Source: Fonsecaea monophora
Lineage: Eukaryota; Ascomycota; Eurotiomycetes; Chaetothyriales; Herpotrichiellaceae
Length of the DNA stretch: 64,000 nucleotides
NCBI RefSeq assembly: GCF_001642475.1
Contig: NW_019174058.1
Coordinates: 1 to 64,000 of the forward strand
Direction of reading: 5' to 3'
Shown here piece after piece: positions 32,140-42,638 of this stretch. Made by a program: the position numbers and the translations under genes. Every line of letters begins with the position of its first letter. Within the stretch, counting starts at the first letter, position 1. Below the pieces are notes generated by a model that saw only the letters and a program-made list of their open reading frames with translations, ran no database searches and was not told the origin of the DNA.

Positions 32140-32678
32140 CGAAGTCCGGGGTCCGTGACGTTAATAACCGTTGGAAAATGTTTCTGGAGTTGGGAGTTCC
32201 CGTGAGAATAATGAAAATGATACCTGGGGGGTTGCTTTCAATGACATATTACTGGCATTGCATCAATGCCTGTGTACAACAGCCTCGTCTTCTGTATGGC
32301 CGAATATTCGTCTCGTAGCATTCCTTCCGAGTGATCAAACCGCACAACCGCAACATATCTTCGTCCCGATCCCGACTGTGGGTTTTACTTTTCCCAGCAA
32401 AGAACGAGCCTGCCACACCTCTGTACCTAGGTAGGTCACGTAGGTGTGGGTGGTTATCGCCTGCCAATTTCCATTGTGCCACAGCCGAAGTTTTGCCGCG
32501 AAGCAAGAACGTCAACCATGTTGCCATGTCAACAAATGAACTCAAAAGGGGAAGAAACGACGACGGCTTCAACAGCTTCAACGACGCCACGCCCCAGAGA
32601 ATCGAGCGATGAAAGGATAGGAGGCAAGAGGCCACGTTTAAAATTACTCAAATGTGAGGACAACCTCTGGTTGAGGAG
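32140..32678. other. Intergenic region, promoter of GEN1/Yen1 nuclease
   Basis: Short spacer; CCTAGG at 32428 within CCTAGGTAGGTCACGTAGG. Open frames on both strands without similarity. Confidence 0.45.
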
Positions 32679-35348
32679 ATGGGCATCCCTGGGTAAGTCG
32701 ACCCATATCAACCACATATTCCTGATCGACGGTGGCATAAAGCCTATGGCAAGCAATATTGTTGCCTCGAAGAACCAAGAGGCCAATCCATCGAAAAGGG
32801 GAACCAAAAAAAGCCCCAGCATCATGAGCAGAATCCTATGCTAACCCTGACATGCTTGCCGTTTTATGACAGCCTTTTGAAAGAAATCGGCAAAGGCGAA
32901 CGCGTGGCTCTTTCCCGCCTCTCTATCGAGCATTTGCAGAAACAATCTCGACCCCTTCGCATCGCCATTGATGCCGCAATCTGGAATTTCCAGACTCAGC
33001 ACGGCGGGCAAGGGGGCAAAAACCCGGCCCTTCGGACACTCTTCTACCGCCTTGTCAAGTTACTAGCTTTGCCTGTTCAGCCCGTCTTCGTCTATGATGG
33101 CAAGAATAAACCTCTCACGAAACGGGGACGGACAGTGTCGAAATGGCATGGGGGATGCGTCGAGAGCGAAATGTCAAAGGGTTTAGTTTCTCTGTTTCGA
33201 TATCCCACGCACGTGGCGCCGGGGGAAGCCGAGGCAGAGTGTGCGATGCTTCAGCGGAAAGGGATCGTGGATGCGGTTATGACACAGGATGTTGATGCCA
33301 TCATGTTTGGCTCTGGCCTCACGCTACGGGATTGGTCCAAGGAGGGAAATGGGAAGAAAGGCAACAAGACTGCTACACATGTGAGCGTTTTGGATTTGCA
33401 TCGGGTGAAGAAGCTCAGCGGGTTAGATCCTGAGGGAATGATTCTGGTAGCACTCTTGAGCGGTGGTGATTATGATGAGGATGGCGTTGCCGGAATTGGA
33501 AGTACGCTGGCATGCGAGATCGCCAGGGCAGGGTTTGGAAGCGACCTTTTGGACCTAGTGAGGAGCGGAGACGAAAATGGAATCACAGAATGGAGGGAAC
33601 GACTACAATTCGAGCTCGAGACCAACGAAAGCGGCTATTTCAAGATGAAAAGGAAATCGATACGCATTCCCGACAACTTCCCCGACAGAAAGATACTGGG
33701 ATACTATATGAATCCTGCAGTCACACCAGCGGACGAATTGAAGAGATTGGAAAAGTCATGGGTCAAGGCCTGGGATGGAGAAATCGATATGCAAGCCCTG
33801 CGTGTCTATGCTGCGGAAATGTTCGACTGGATGTACAAACCAGGTGCTTGGAAGTTTGTGCGAGTGATGGCCCCGGCTCTCCTTGCGGACCGGCTACAAC
33901 GTGGTGCAGCAGCATCGCATATCACATCTTCTGACCAAATCACCGAACGACGGCAGCATTTTGTGAGTGACGGAATCCCAGAACTCAGGGTGACGGTGAT
34001 CCCAGGGGAAGTCGTTGGACTGGATCTCGCTGCGGAAAAGGACAGCCCCGAATATCTACAACTTCTTGCCGAAGAAGAGAATGAAGGGTTGGAGGGAGAA
34101 CCGGAAAACGCAGGTACGGACGGAAATGCGCCTCTGAGCCCGTCCAAGAAACGCAAATCTCCTCCCTGGCTGCCCCATGCGCCAGAAAAGATGTGGATTG
34201 CCCAGACCATTGTCGAGATCGGGGCTCGCGAGCACGTCCGACGGTGGGAACAGATCCAGTTCGAGATCAACAATGATCCCAAGAAGTTTGCTGCGCGGAA
34301 GTGTGCAAAGCAGAAAGAGAAAAAGTCGAAAACGACTGGAGGTATGCAGCCTGGGGCTCTTTTAAACTACGTCGTCACTGCCAAAGAGGCTGCTGTGCCT
34401 GAGGTATACCCTGCAAAGTCCATCTCATCGCCTCGTCCCCGCCCAAAGGCCAACGTCAGCGAACCACGAAGGTCCAAGTCCACCAAATCCAAATCCAGCC
34501 AGATGAACGATGGGCAGTCCCCCACGATATTTGAGCATCTCAAGTCCACCAAGAGTCGTCATGATTTCCATGAGACAGCGTCAGCACGCGACAGTGTATC
34601 GTTTGACACTGTCAGAACCGGTATTGGCAGTGGAGACGACCCATTCATACTCAGCGAGCAGACCTGTAGTGGCAAACATTCAAGGCCCTCGACTTCAAGC
34701 TCGACAAAGACGGGACGGCGGATCGTACACAAGTCATCTCCGCTTTATGGAAACATGATTCACCCGATGCTCCACGATACAAGGCCACCTGTGCTCTCGC
34801 AACGCGAAAAAAGGTCAGAGAAGGTCTTCGCAAAGGTGACATCGGGAGAGGACCTATCCAGAAATGCGATCGAAGAGGAATCCCTCCCCTTCTCTTCGCC
34901 AGTCCGGGGAAAATCCAACTCAGCAGTGGACCATGGAGAAACGCAGGAAGCCTTGGATTCGCTCAGCAACATCACACGGCGGACGCCCAGGAAAAGAGCA
35001 AATAAGTACCGAGCTCTCACCGAGGTTGGAGGATCGAGTGAGAGCCTCGTCGAACCTCAACGGCGTATCGTGAGTTTCTTTAGGCCATATGTGCGCGAGA
35101 AGGCGCCACCGTCCCAAGCAGCACCAGTCGAAGGAGAAAGTCGTCCAGTCGAAGTTCTGCCAAAGCTAACGTCGGAAAAGTCTGCAAACCCATCTTCGGC
35201 CATGCACATCCATGCAATTCCCAGGTCAAGTCTTCCAGGCACGTGGAAAGAAGTCGAATGCGAATCGGGCTCGAGTACTCAGATATACCCTTCTCTAGCG
35301 TCCCCCCGTCGTGCTCGATTGAGCATAATCGACCTAACGTCCGATTAA
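32679..35348 (+). CDS. yen1: Holliday-junction resolvase GEN1/Yen1-like XPG-family nuclease
   Basis: Nuclear structure-specific endonuclease of 829 residues that cuts Holliday junctions and flaps. Two exons: 32679-32692 (14 bases coding MGIPG) and 32873-35348; the sum is 2490 bases. The tiny first exon restores the MGIPGLLKEIGKG start that the XPG family needs next to the active site. Metal-binding carboxylates all visible: D38 (RIAIDAAIW), D80 (VFVYDGKNKP), E123/E125 (PGEAEAECA), D144/D146 (TQDVDAIMFG), D204 in SGGDYDEDGVAGIG, which also begins the helix-two-turn-helix. A chromodomain-like region may lie around 440-500 (WIAQTIVEIGAREHVRRWEQIQ). The C-terminal third is disordered and ends with a likely PIP- or SUMO-type motif (RIVSFFRPY, LSIIDLTSD). 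Convergent with the FolB-type gene, 18 bases apart. Confidence 0.93.
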
Positions 35349-35366
35349 AGGATTAGTCTCTGAATG

Positions 35367-36161
35367 TTACGGGAGCTTGACCTTCCAGAAGTCTTTGTTC
35401 TCGAAGAATGTTTTGCTGCGGGTAATTTCGACAGCGGCGGCTTCTATGGAGGCAATGGCGCTCGGTTTTTCGATGCGGATTTTGGCGAACGTGTGTCCAT
35501 AGTTCATTGTTACAATCTGGGCCACGGCCGTTGCCAGAGATTCGATTGTGTGGTACGCTGAACCTGCGACGCGTTCAACCACCGTTTGGACCATGTCGTG
35601 CAGAGCAGCGGTGTAATGTTCTTCCAGAGCACCAATTCCCAGAGCAGGGTCGACAAGAGGTACGCTAATGTCGATGAATAAGGTCTGCTTGTAGATGCGC
35701 TCTTGGGGATTGACTCCGATGATGCAGGTGCAGGCAATCTGTTTAACCGTCACAGTGAGGCTTGACGTGTCAATTTCCAGCTCGGACTTGTCGACCTGAT
35801 ATTGGTACAGCACGCCGCCTCTGGCCTGCAGCAAAGCTTTGGGGAGGGCAATGTCGATGGTGAGCAGACCACAGTTTGGTACCAGGTTGGAGATTAAACC
35901 GATCAGGGCATAAATGGTGGGAAAGGCTTCGGGATCGGCGTCCTTGAATGCCGCGGTGATCCTCTTGTACAACTTGCCATAATCCATGGAGAGATTCACA
36001 TCATCCTTGGAAGCCGCCGGCTCAAGGGTTGATGTTGGCTGAGCCTCGATGGTGATCGACACAGGCTGGGGTTTGCGGAAACGACGCCAGGCATCGAGGC
36101 CGACAGGAATGTCGAACCTCATGTTTTTCAGAATAACTTTGTCCATGATGGAAACTGCCAT
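35367..36161 (-). CDS. Tandem FolB-domain protein (dihydroneopterin aldolase-like)
   Basis: Single-exon protein of 264 residues with two FolB-like (tunnel fold) repeats. Repeat 1 runs from about 5-125 (VILKNMRFDIPVGLDAWRR; DYGKLYKRITAAF), repeat 2 from about 138-255 (VKQIACTCIIGVNPQERIYKQ, HTIESLATAVAQIV, IRIEKPSAI). The second copy keeps the Gly/Asn/Glu-Arg loop and the lysine of the IEKPSA strand used for catalysis in dihydroneopterin aldolase; the first copy looks degenerate. In yeasts these domains are fused in the trifunctional folate enzyme Fol1; here they stand alone. ATG 36161 was chosen because a TATAAAAA box lies 44 bases upstream; the frame is open 25 codons further (to 36236). Folate synthesis is the family role; actual activity is inferred. 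Confidence 0.85.
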   Translation of the reverse strand: MAVSIMDKVILKNMRFDIPVGLDAWRRFRKPQPVSITIEAQPTSTLEPAASKDDVNLSMDYGKLYKRITAAFKDADPEAFPTIYALIGLISNLVPNCGLLTIDIALPKALLQARGGVLYQYQVDKSELEIDTSSLTVTVKQIACTCIIGVNPQERIYKQTLFIDISVPLVDPALGIGALEEHYTAALHDMVQTVVERVAGSAYHTIESLATAVAQIVTMNYGHTFAKIRIEKPSAIASIEAAAVEITRSKTFFENKDFWKVKLP

Positions 36162-37088
36162 GCTGAAAGAGGAAGACGTGGTCTGGTCTGGTCTGACGAG
36201 CGGGTTTTTATATGCGTGATTCACTGGAACGAGCAATGCGGAGGATTATCTGGTGGCAAGGTTATGGTGTGCTTTGGAAAGGCTTGGGAACAAAAGCATG
36301 GTATGACTTTGTAGTGGTGGAAGGGCGGAATAATAATAATCCGGTCCCCAGAGATGATTCTCGTAACAACAGAACTGACATTCGGCTGGTCTCTGCGAGC
36401 CGGAGAGCCGGGAACTAAGCCAGCCTGGCCAGCCTCTGGAGAAGCACGGGCTATATCTGGGGCAGATCTGTGGTGACACGGGGCCGCGGCCCAAGGCTGC
36501 TTGCGATGAAAAAATTGCAGGGGGAGCCTATTTAGCCATGGTCTGATTGGGGGCTTTAGGCGATCCTCCCGCTTTCGTTGGCCGACAACGCACTGGGCAC
36601 TGGGCACTGGGCGCCTCTGCCGCCTCCAGAATTTCTCAGGCTGCGCTCCAGTGGCTTTTTTTGCTGACCTCGTCCACCACCCCCGTTCTCCTCCTTGGAC
36701 TTGAACCTCTTCTTCTGTCTTTATTCTTTTGGGCCTTTTTACGAGTCTCTCTCTTGCGTCTCATCTATCTCGGTCACTTACGGTTAGAGTAGATTTTCTT
36801 GTCACCTTCAATGGGTCAAAGCGCCGTCACTACCTCAGCCACAATTTCAGACTTCACTCCTGCCGCTCGCGGACGGATTGCACTTTCCCATGTGATTCCA
36901 ACGTCATCTTCACTCGCATCGTGCAAGACTGGCCATCTTCTGGTTTGGCTACTGGCGCAAGGTCCGTCCTGAACAAGGGCGGACGGTAATACTACAAGCC
37001 GCCTGGGCCTCGAGCATCGTGTTTTAATCTAACTCTCAACCTTCCCCCTTTTTAACTTGTGGGTATCATCAAAAAAGAACCCGCGAAT
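36162..37088. promoter_or_regulatory. Divergent promoter region (FolB gene / AGC kinase)
   Basis: 927-base spacer between divergent start codons. It has pyrimidine-rich sequence before the kinase ATG (36640-36760, 37040-37055) as is common in fungal leaders, a duplicated CACTGGGCACTGGGCGC at 36591-36613, and no supported gene. Confidence 0.5.
36205..36212 (-). promoter_or_regulatory. TATA box of FolB-domain gene
   Basis: TATAAAAA on the minus strand, 44 bases upstream of ATG 36161. This spacing allows a short leader and argues that upstream in-frame codons (to 36236) are not translated. Confidence 0.6.
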
Positions 37089-38963
37089 ATGAGTATCTCA
37101 ACTACTCAGGCCATCATGGACAAGGCTCCAGAAACTCCCACTGGGATGCCACCACCCGCCGACGTCTCGGCCGATTTTGAGGACGCACTCAATTCCATTG
37201 CGTTGGGGAACAACAACGCGGACCAAGGCGATCCGGAAATCATCCCTTTTCGAAACAAGAGTCCTCCTGTGACACCGCAAAAAACTATGCCGGTCGGTAC
37301 GCGCGAAGACGAGGCTCTCGTCGAACTGGAGAGCGAAAGAGGAAGACAAGAAGTCAAGGGCAGCGTCATCCTGTCTACGACCGCGGCAAAGAGGAAGAAG
37401 AAGAAAAACAAGACCAAAGCGGCCCATGCGGCCCAAGCACTGAGTACTGTCAGAGGATTCACGCCCGTTGACTCGGGAGCTGAAGAGTCGGACGTGTCAC
37501 GCAACAGCCCACGGGTTTTGTCACCTATCCCTCGTTTGCCTGCGTTGGCTGGTGCCAGCCCAGGACTGAGACCTCAGTCGCCGGGTGTCAGCGGCTTAAA
37601 GGCCCAGCTTGATGCTCTGAATTCCCGCAGTCAAAGCCGCTCTAACTCGCGCGTGCGCAATACTCTGGATTCGGAGGCGAACAGCAGCGCCGCCAGTGCC
37701 GCGTCGGACACCCAAGGGGAGGAGCCGCACGAAGATATGGTCAGCTACCATGTCCAGATCGATCAAGACTTCGTCAGTCAGTCGCTGGCGGAGACCGAAG
37801 TCGCATCGGCGGCATCTACTGCCACCATGGACGCAGATCAGCGCGCGACTTCGATGATTGTCCGCAAGATGACCGCGGCAGATTTCACTCCGATCCGCTG
37901 CCTCGGAGATGGGGCCTTTGGAACGGTGCTTCTCGTACGACAGAATGCCACGGGTCGTTTGTTTGCTCAAAAGCAACTCACGAAAGCGTTTCTCAAGGTT
38001 CACAAGAAGCGCATCGAATCAACCATGTCCGAGCGCAGCATTCTCGAGTTGGTCAATCGTCATCCATTCATTGTCAATCTCTACTACGCCTTCCAGGACC
38101 ACGAAAAGCTATACTTGATTCTTGAATATGCCTCAGGCGGTGAACTGTTCCGTCACCTGGAATTGGAAAAGTTCTTTTCAGAGGAAGTGGCTGCATTTTA
38201 CATCGCCGAGATTGTTTTGGCACTGGACTATCTCCACAACACAGTCGGCGTCATCTATCGTGATCTCAAACCGGAGAATTGCTTGTTGAACGCCGAGGGC
38301 CATTTGCTGTTGACAGATTTCGGTCTGAGCAAGGTCGCTGTGCAGGACCCGAGCACCCCAGGCGGGAGTCGTTGCAACAGTCTGGGTGTGGGCACGATCG
38401 AATACATGGCTCCCGAGATCATCAGAGGCAGTGACGAATCTGACTGGGGTCCGGGATACGGGAAAGCGTGCGACTGGTGGTCATTGGGTGCGATGGCTTG
38501 CGATCTTATGACGGGCAAACCTCCCTTTGGTGGCGGCAGTTGGACTAAGATCCAGCAGAATATCATGTACCAGAAGCTGAGCCTACCCTACTTCCTATCG
38601 CCAGACGCCAAAGACCTTCTCACGCGACTATTGCGCAAGGAGCCTAAGAAGCGACTTGGAGTTGGTCCTAACGACATCAACGTCATCAAGAAGCACCGAT
38701 TCTTCCGGAAAATTGACTGGAAGAAGCTGGAGGCCAAGGAGCTCGAACCACCCATCAGGCCGCTGGTCACCAACCCGGAGTTGGCCGAGAACTTTGCCAA
38801 AGAATTCACTGACAGGGCGATTGACACTCTTACGCGACGACACAGCCGAACATTGAGCAAGTCTGATCCGTTTGGGGGGTTCAGCTATGTTGCGAGCAGC
38901 AGTTTACTTGAGGAATCGATGCTTTTGGAATTGGATGAAGCCATCATCGACGAAGACATCTAG
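37089..38963 (+). CDS. psk1: AGC-family Ser/Thr protein kinase (Psk1/S6K-like)
   Basis: Cytosolic protein kinase of 624 residues, no intron. Residues 1-260 are disordered, with a lysine block (AAKRKKKKNKTKAAH, about 109-123) and many SP sites. Kinase domain 268-545: glycine loop LGDGAFGTV (272-280), catalytic lysine K295 (FAQKQL), D392 in YRDLKPEN, D410 of DFG, and APE in EYMAPE. C-terminal AGC extension ends with a hydrophobic motif FGGFSY (about 604-609). The overall form matches the fungal ribosomal S6 kinase-like Psk1 group that acts downstream of TOR. Start taken at ATG 37089; the frame is open ten codons upstream but from a GTG. Odd: the activation loop reads NSLGVGTIEY, one residue longer than the usual NSFVGTIEY-like loop. 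Neighbour on the other side is the FolB gene, divergent. Confidence 0.9.
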   Translation: MSISTTQAIMDKAPETPTGMPPPADVSADFEDALNSIALGNNNADQGDPEIIPFRNKSPPVTPQKTMPVGTREDEALVELESERGRQEVKGSVILSTTAAKRKKKKNKTKAAHAAQALSTVRGFTPVDSGAEESDVSRNSPRVLSPIPRLPALAGASPGLRPQSPGVSGLKAQLDALNSRSQSRSNSRVRNTLDSEANSSAASAASDTQGEEPHEDMVSYHVQIDQDFVSQSLAETEVASAASTATMDADQRATSMIVRKMTAADFTPIRCLGDGAFGTVLLVRQNATGRLFAQKQLTKAFLKVHKKRIESTMSERSILELVNRHPFIVNLYYAFQDHEKLYLILEYASGGELFRHLELEKFFSEEVAAFYIAEIVLALDYLHNTVGVIYRDLKPENCLLNAEGHLLLTDFGLSKVAVQDPSTPGGSRCNSLGVGTIEYMAPEIIRGSDESDWGPGYGKACDWWSLGAMACDLMTGKPPFGGGSWTKIQQNIMYQKLSLPYFLSPDAKDLLTRLLRKEPKKRLGVGPNDINVIKKHRFFRKIDWKKLEAKELEPPIRPLVTNPELAENFAKEFTDRAIDTLTRRHSRTLSKSDPFGGFSYVASSSLLEESMLLELDEAIIDEDI

Positions 38964-39670
38964 ACACCCACCGAAAGACACAGAAGAGCGGCTAGCTACT
39001 CGGGCGACACAAATCGGGTTGGATAGAGTTGTGAGGACGGGTCACATAGACACCTGATGATAGCGAGGCGTTCAGGACTTTAGAGGCACATGGGCGAGAA
39101 GGGCATGGAATTTGGCAGCACTGGTGGGACGCATTAATATGCCAGGCATATTAGAGGGGCCGTCGACGATCCGCATACAAGCATAGAGCTAGAGAGACAT
39201 GAGACACGTTCAGCACTCACTATTCAGTACTCGGCACTCGCTTTTCGCTCCCAAAGCCGTGTGGGACTAATCAGGCTGATATCGAAAGTGCCACGTGAGC
39301 CACGTGAGCTGGTGCCTGAGTCGCGTTGGCACGCGTCGGACGAATCAGTATCCATTAACCCCGCGCTCTGTCAATGAGCTTTGTTCACTTCAGCCTCACA
39401 ACTGCCTGACCTCGCCAACACAGGCAGTTCGATGTGACTGGACTCTGCGGTCGCCCCTCTGGCCTTTGCTTTGTACCTTCAAATGACCTCACTCGTCTTT
39501 CTCGATCTCCACGGCTGCGCTCTGCCATATTTGACAAAGAGCCTCACTCCTTTCACCTCACTGCAAACGGCAGAGACCTTTGTACCCAGGGAAACTTAAG
39601 TAGAGATAGAGAGAGACGGAGTTATCAGTTCAAACACACCACCTCTGATCTTACTGTACAGCCAGCAAGC
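38964..39670. other. Intergenic region with E-box tandem
   Basis: Terminator of the kinase and promoter of the F-box-like gene. Two adjacent CACGTGAGC units at 39292-39309; otherwise CACTATTCAGTACTCGGCACTC-type imperfect repeats at 39215-39245. No gene recognised. Confidence 0.5.
39292..39309. promoter_or_regulatory. Tandem CACGTG E-boxes in direct repeat
   Basis: CACGTGAGC occurs twice back-to-back, 362 bases upstream of the F-box-like gene ATG. CACGTG is the core site of bHLH factors (Cbf1/SREBP type). Binding is an inference. Confidence 0.55.
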
Positions 39671-41464
39671 ATGACCGACAAAAACATCCTCAGCCTCGAG
39701 GCTGAAGTCCTCGCCCATGTCCTTGAGTACGTTGACAACGAATCCCCTCGCACGATGGCAGCGGTGGCTCGAACCTGCAAGTACTTCAATTTCGTGACTC
39801 AGCTTGTCCGCTACCGTCACATCACCGTGCACTGGGACTGCGAACGGGAATCCTGGGTTGACATGGCCGGTCACAAACAAGAAGAATGGGAAACACCGGA
39901 ACTCCTCCAAGGCTTGCGACACCTTACAGCCTGCAAGGGCGACCTCCCGGCGCTGGTCCTCGAGCTCGGCAACGGCGATCTCCCCGGTGCCAGAAACCTT
40001 TGCGAGAAGCTGGACCGGCTACAGAGTGTCCTCCGCAATGCCAGCAATCTGAAGACCTTGACTTGGAAGACCAGCTATCTGCCAACCAAAGGCATCGTCG
40101 AGACCTTGCAGGCCCATCAGCCAAAGGTGAAACTGGACATCTTCCGTGCCAGGAGACTGGGGCTCGCACAAATCCCACTGGAATCGGAAAAGGTCCTGGC
40201 GGCAGCGACTTGTTTGAACTCGTTGTCGATGACCACCATGCAGGCCACGTGTATCGAAGATCATTTGGTCTTTCACATGATTTTGAAATCGGCCCCAAAC
40301 CTGGAATTCGCCTCGATACTTTCTTTTCCCCCGATGGAGTCGTACAGTCCCTTCGTCACCATCCTCCGACCCAATCTCGACAGCTGGTTTCCTCCAGATC
40401 TGGAGGGGAAGCAGGGCACATCGCTTCGTCACCTGACCTTGGATGGTTGGGGAATCTCTGCTGAATGCCTGGAGTGCTGGTCCGAGTACGTCAATCTGGC
40501 AAGCCTGCGAGGCTTGAAGTGTAGCAGGGGTCCTATCTATTCGTCCTTTTTCGACCGCGCCCCCAAACTGCTGACGAATCTGAAGAGTTTCAGCACGAAC
40601 CTTGGCGCGGAGCCTCGGTCCGACGTATTTTTGGGAGCAGTAAAAGAATATATTGCCACCTGCCCGCCTTTGGAGACGTTGAGTCTCTGGTCGTGGAGGG
40701 GGAAAGTGCCATTGTCCACCATTTTGAATCGTCATGGAGCGACTCTTCGGGACCTTCAGCTTCACGAGTGTGAAGCCCCTGAAAGTATTCATCCCAGAGA
40801 CGCTCTCTCGGCAGAGGAACTTCAGTCGATCCGGCTTTCGTGTCCCAGGCTAAAGGTACTTACCCTTGACCTCAACCGAGTCTCGGCGCAACTCAGAGTC
40901 GAGGAATACGAGGCGATCCTTGACGAGCTCCGTAAAATGAACCTTGACAAGATCCAAATCTATGTTGAGAACGGTCTGCCATGGTTCCATCAAGCGGACC
41001 GGCAGATAAGCATCAGGGAGAGCAGTTGGATGGAGGCTCTTCGTCGCGTGGATAACGATCAAACAGATATCCGCCTGCCCAGTGGGTGTGATTTCGATGG
41101 TGCTTTTGGGCATGCCTTGCCTGTGACGGTCCAGAAGAATGACCGAGGTTGGTCCCATTTTTCAAGTGACGAGGAGCTTACGTTGCTGCCTCCGACCTCG
41201 TACGTGGCCCTCTGCCGCTTTCTCATCGGTGCCTGGAAGATCATCTTTGGCTCGAGGACCTGGGGCCCCCGACAACTCGACGTCAAGTTGGGAGAGTGGG
41301 AGAAGAAGCATCAACCTACGGATTATTATATCCGAGAATTGGGGAGGGATAGTCGAGCTTGGGTCCGAGCCAAACCGCACGAGAGGGACGACATGGTTGG
41401 GGAGTGCTTTGTCGAACTCGAATGCTGTGGTGGGGACCATAAGAGGAAATTTTCCAGTCGCTAG
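39671..41464 (+). CDS. F-box-like protein with leucine-rich repeat-like body
   Basis: Single-exon protein of 597 residues. The N-terminus (residues 5-45: ILSLEAEVLAHVLEYVD... RTMAAVARTCKYFNFV) has the F-box pattern of a first helix, then an aliphatic L-x-x-V/I and a C-K-x-F/Y helix, which would bind Skp1 in an SCF ubiquitin ligase. The remainder contains irregular leucine-rich strands (LRNASNLKTLTWK, LRHLTLDGWG, LASLRGLKCS, LETLSLWSWRG, LKVLTLDLNRV), which fits an LRR-like substrate-binding body as in many fungal F-box/LRR proteins. The start at 39671 was chosen because it places the F-box at the terminus; the frame is open 79 codons further upstream but without ATG and without domain-like content. 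Substrate unknown. Confidence 0.75.
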   Translation: MTDKNILSLEAEVLAHVLEYVDNESPRTMAAVARTCKYFNFVTQLVRYRHITVHWDCERESWVDMAGHKQEEWETPELLQGLRHLTACKGDLPALVLELGNGDLPGARNLCEKLDRLQSVLRNASNLKTLTWKTSYLPTKGIVETLQAHQPKVKLDIFRARRLGLAQIPLESEKVLAAATCLNSLSMTTMQATCIEDHLVFHMILKSAPNLEFASILSFPPMESYSPFVTILRPNLDSWFPPDLEGKQGTSLRHLTLDGWGISAECLECWSEYVNLASLRGLKCSRGPIYSSFFDRAPKLLTNLKSFSTNLGAEPRSDVFLGAVKEYIATCPPLETLSLWSWRGKVPLSTILNRHGATLRDLQLHECEAPESIHPRDALSAEELQSIRLSCPRLKVLTLDLNRVSAQLRVEEYEAILDELRKMNLDKIQIYVENGLPWFHQADRQISIRESSWMEALRRVDNDQTDIRLPSGCDFDGAFGHALPVTVQKNDRGWSHFSSDEELTLLPPTSYVALCRFLIGAWKIIFGSRTWGPRQLDVKLGEWEKKHQPTDYYIRELGRDSRAWVRAKPHERDDMVGECFVELECCGGDHKRKFSSR

Positions 41465-42638
41465 TTCGGGACGTGTTGGCAAAGGCGCAATGGCATATTT
41501 ATGGTGTGGGCTGTCATTGATCTGGCCAGTATCCGTCATCCTTGGATTACCACCCTCTACGAGAGGAACATGTTCAGACGTCATGGTTCTTGGAATTGTG
41601 GCATGAATGCTCTGGCCGGGCCCGGTCTCACGTGGATTTGGAGTTGGGTCTCGGCGGTAGCGAGAAGGCTGAACGAGGTCTATTGAATACGATCAGCTCG
41701 ACAGGCTGAACAGGGACAAGGGACACGCGCTGGCTCAGGGCTTTGAGGAGTCAATGTGGTTACGGGAATGGGCACGGCTACGACTCGACTGCGGGCCGGA
41801 TTGGGTTTGGTCGGATAAGGTTGGATCGGACTGGATCGGACAGTACAGGACAGTACAGGACAAAAGGGAACGGCACAGGACTGAATTAGTTTCACCGACT
41901 GAGCTGGCAAGCTGGCAAGGTGATCTGGGCTGGCGTGCTGGCGTCTATGGACCGCGACGACAACGAGTGATTGCTAATAGAAGGGACGAATGAAGAATTG
42001 AAAATGAATCAATGACCCCAAAATGAGGTCCGAGTTTCTCCCACTAAAAAGGGAGAAACCGATTCCAGCATGACGAATGATTCAGATCATACCACACTAG
42101 ACCTCTACCTCTGCCTCTGTTTCTGTCTCTGGTTTCTTTCTTCCATTCCTACTTTATCCTTTCTTGGGAATACCGTATGTACCTTCCTAGGTAGATAGGC
42201 AAGTAGGTAGGTATGTCACCTGCACTGTACCATTCGTGCACTACACGGTCGGTAGGGACGGTAGGGTCGGTAGAGTACTTTAGAAAAGGGTACCTTTGAT
42301 CGACCCACGCAGGGTGCTAGGGTAGATGGATCAGATAAAATGCCCTCAGGGTTCCAGCCAGAACAAGATCGTTAGTCTACACGTCTACACATCCTCACAG
42401 ATGGGTAGACAGGTAAACAGGTAGACAGACAGGCAGACAGGTAGAATAGATATTTCATGTCTGACAGGCTCCAAGCTCCTGCAGGCTTCACGCAAGTCAC
42501 AAGAAAGCTACAGGACAATACAAGCTACCCTCTAATTCAATCCAATCCAATCCAGTCCATTCCCATCTCACCCACAGATCTCCCAGGATCCGATAAAAAG
42601 TCCAATACTGGCAATGGCAATCCCAAGAGTAAACTCAA
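41465..42638. other. Intergenic region with short tandem repeats
   Basis: GGACAGTACA repeat at 41838-41862, CGGTAGGG repeat at 42248-42275, CAGGTAGACAGACAGG repeat at 42405-42445, CCTAGG at 42186, TCCAATCCAATCCAGTCCA at 42539. These mark the 3' flanks of two convergent genes. No gene seen. Confidence 0.55.

Noticed and set aside
32838..32872. Start of the nuclease at 32838
   Set aside because: The resulting N-terminus has no XPG similarity; the 14-base exon at 32679 provides the family start MGIPG.
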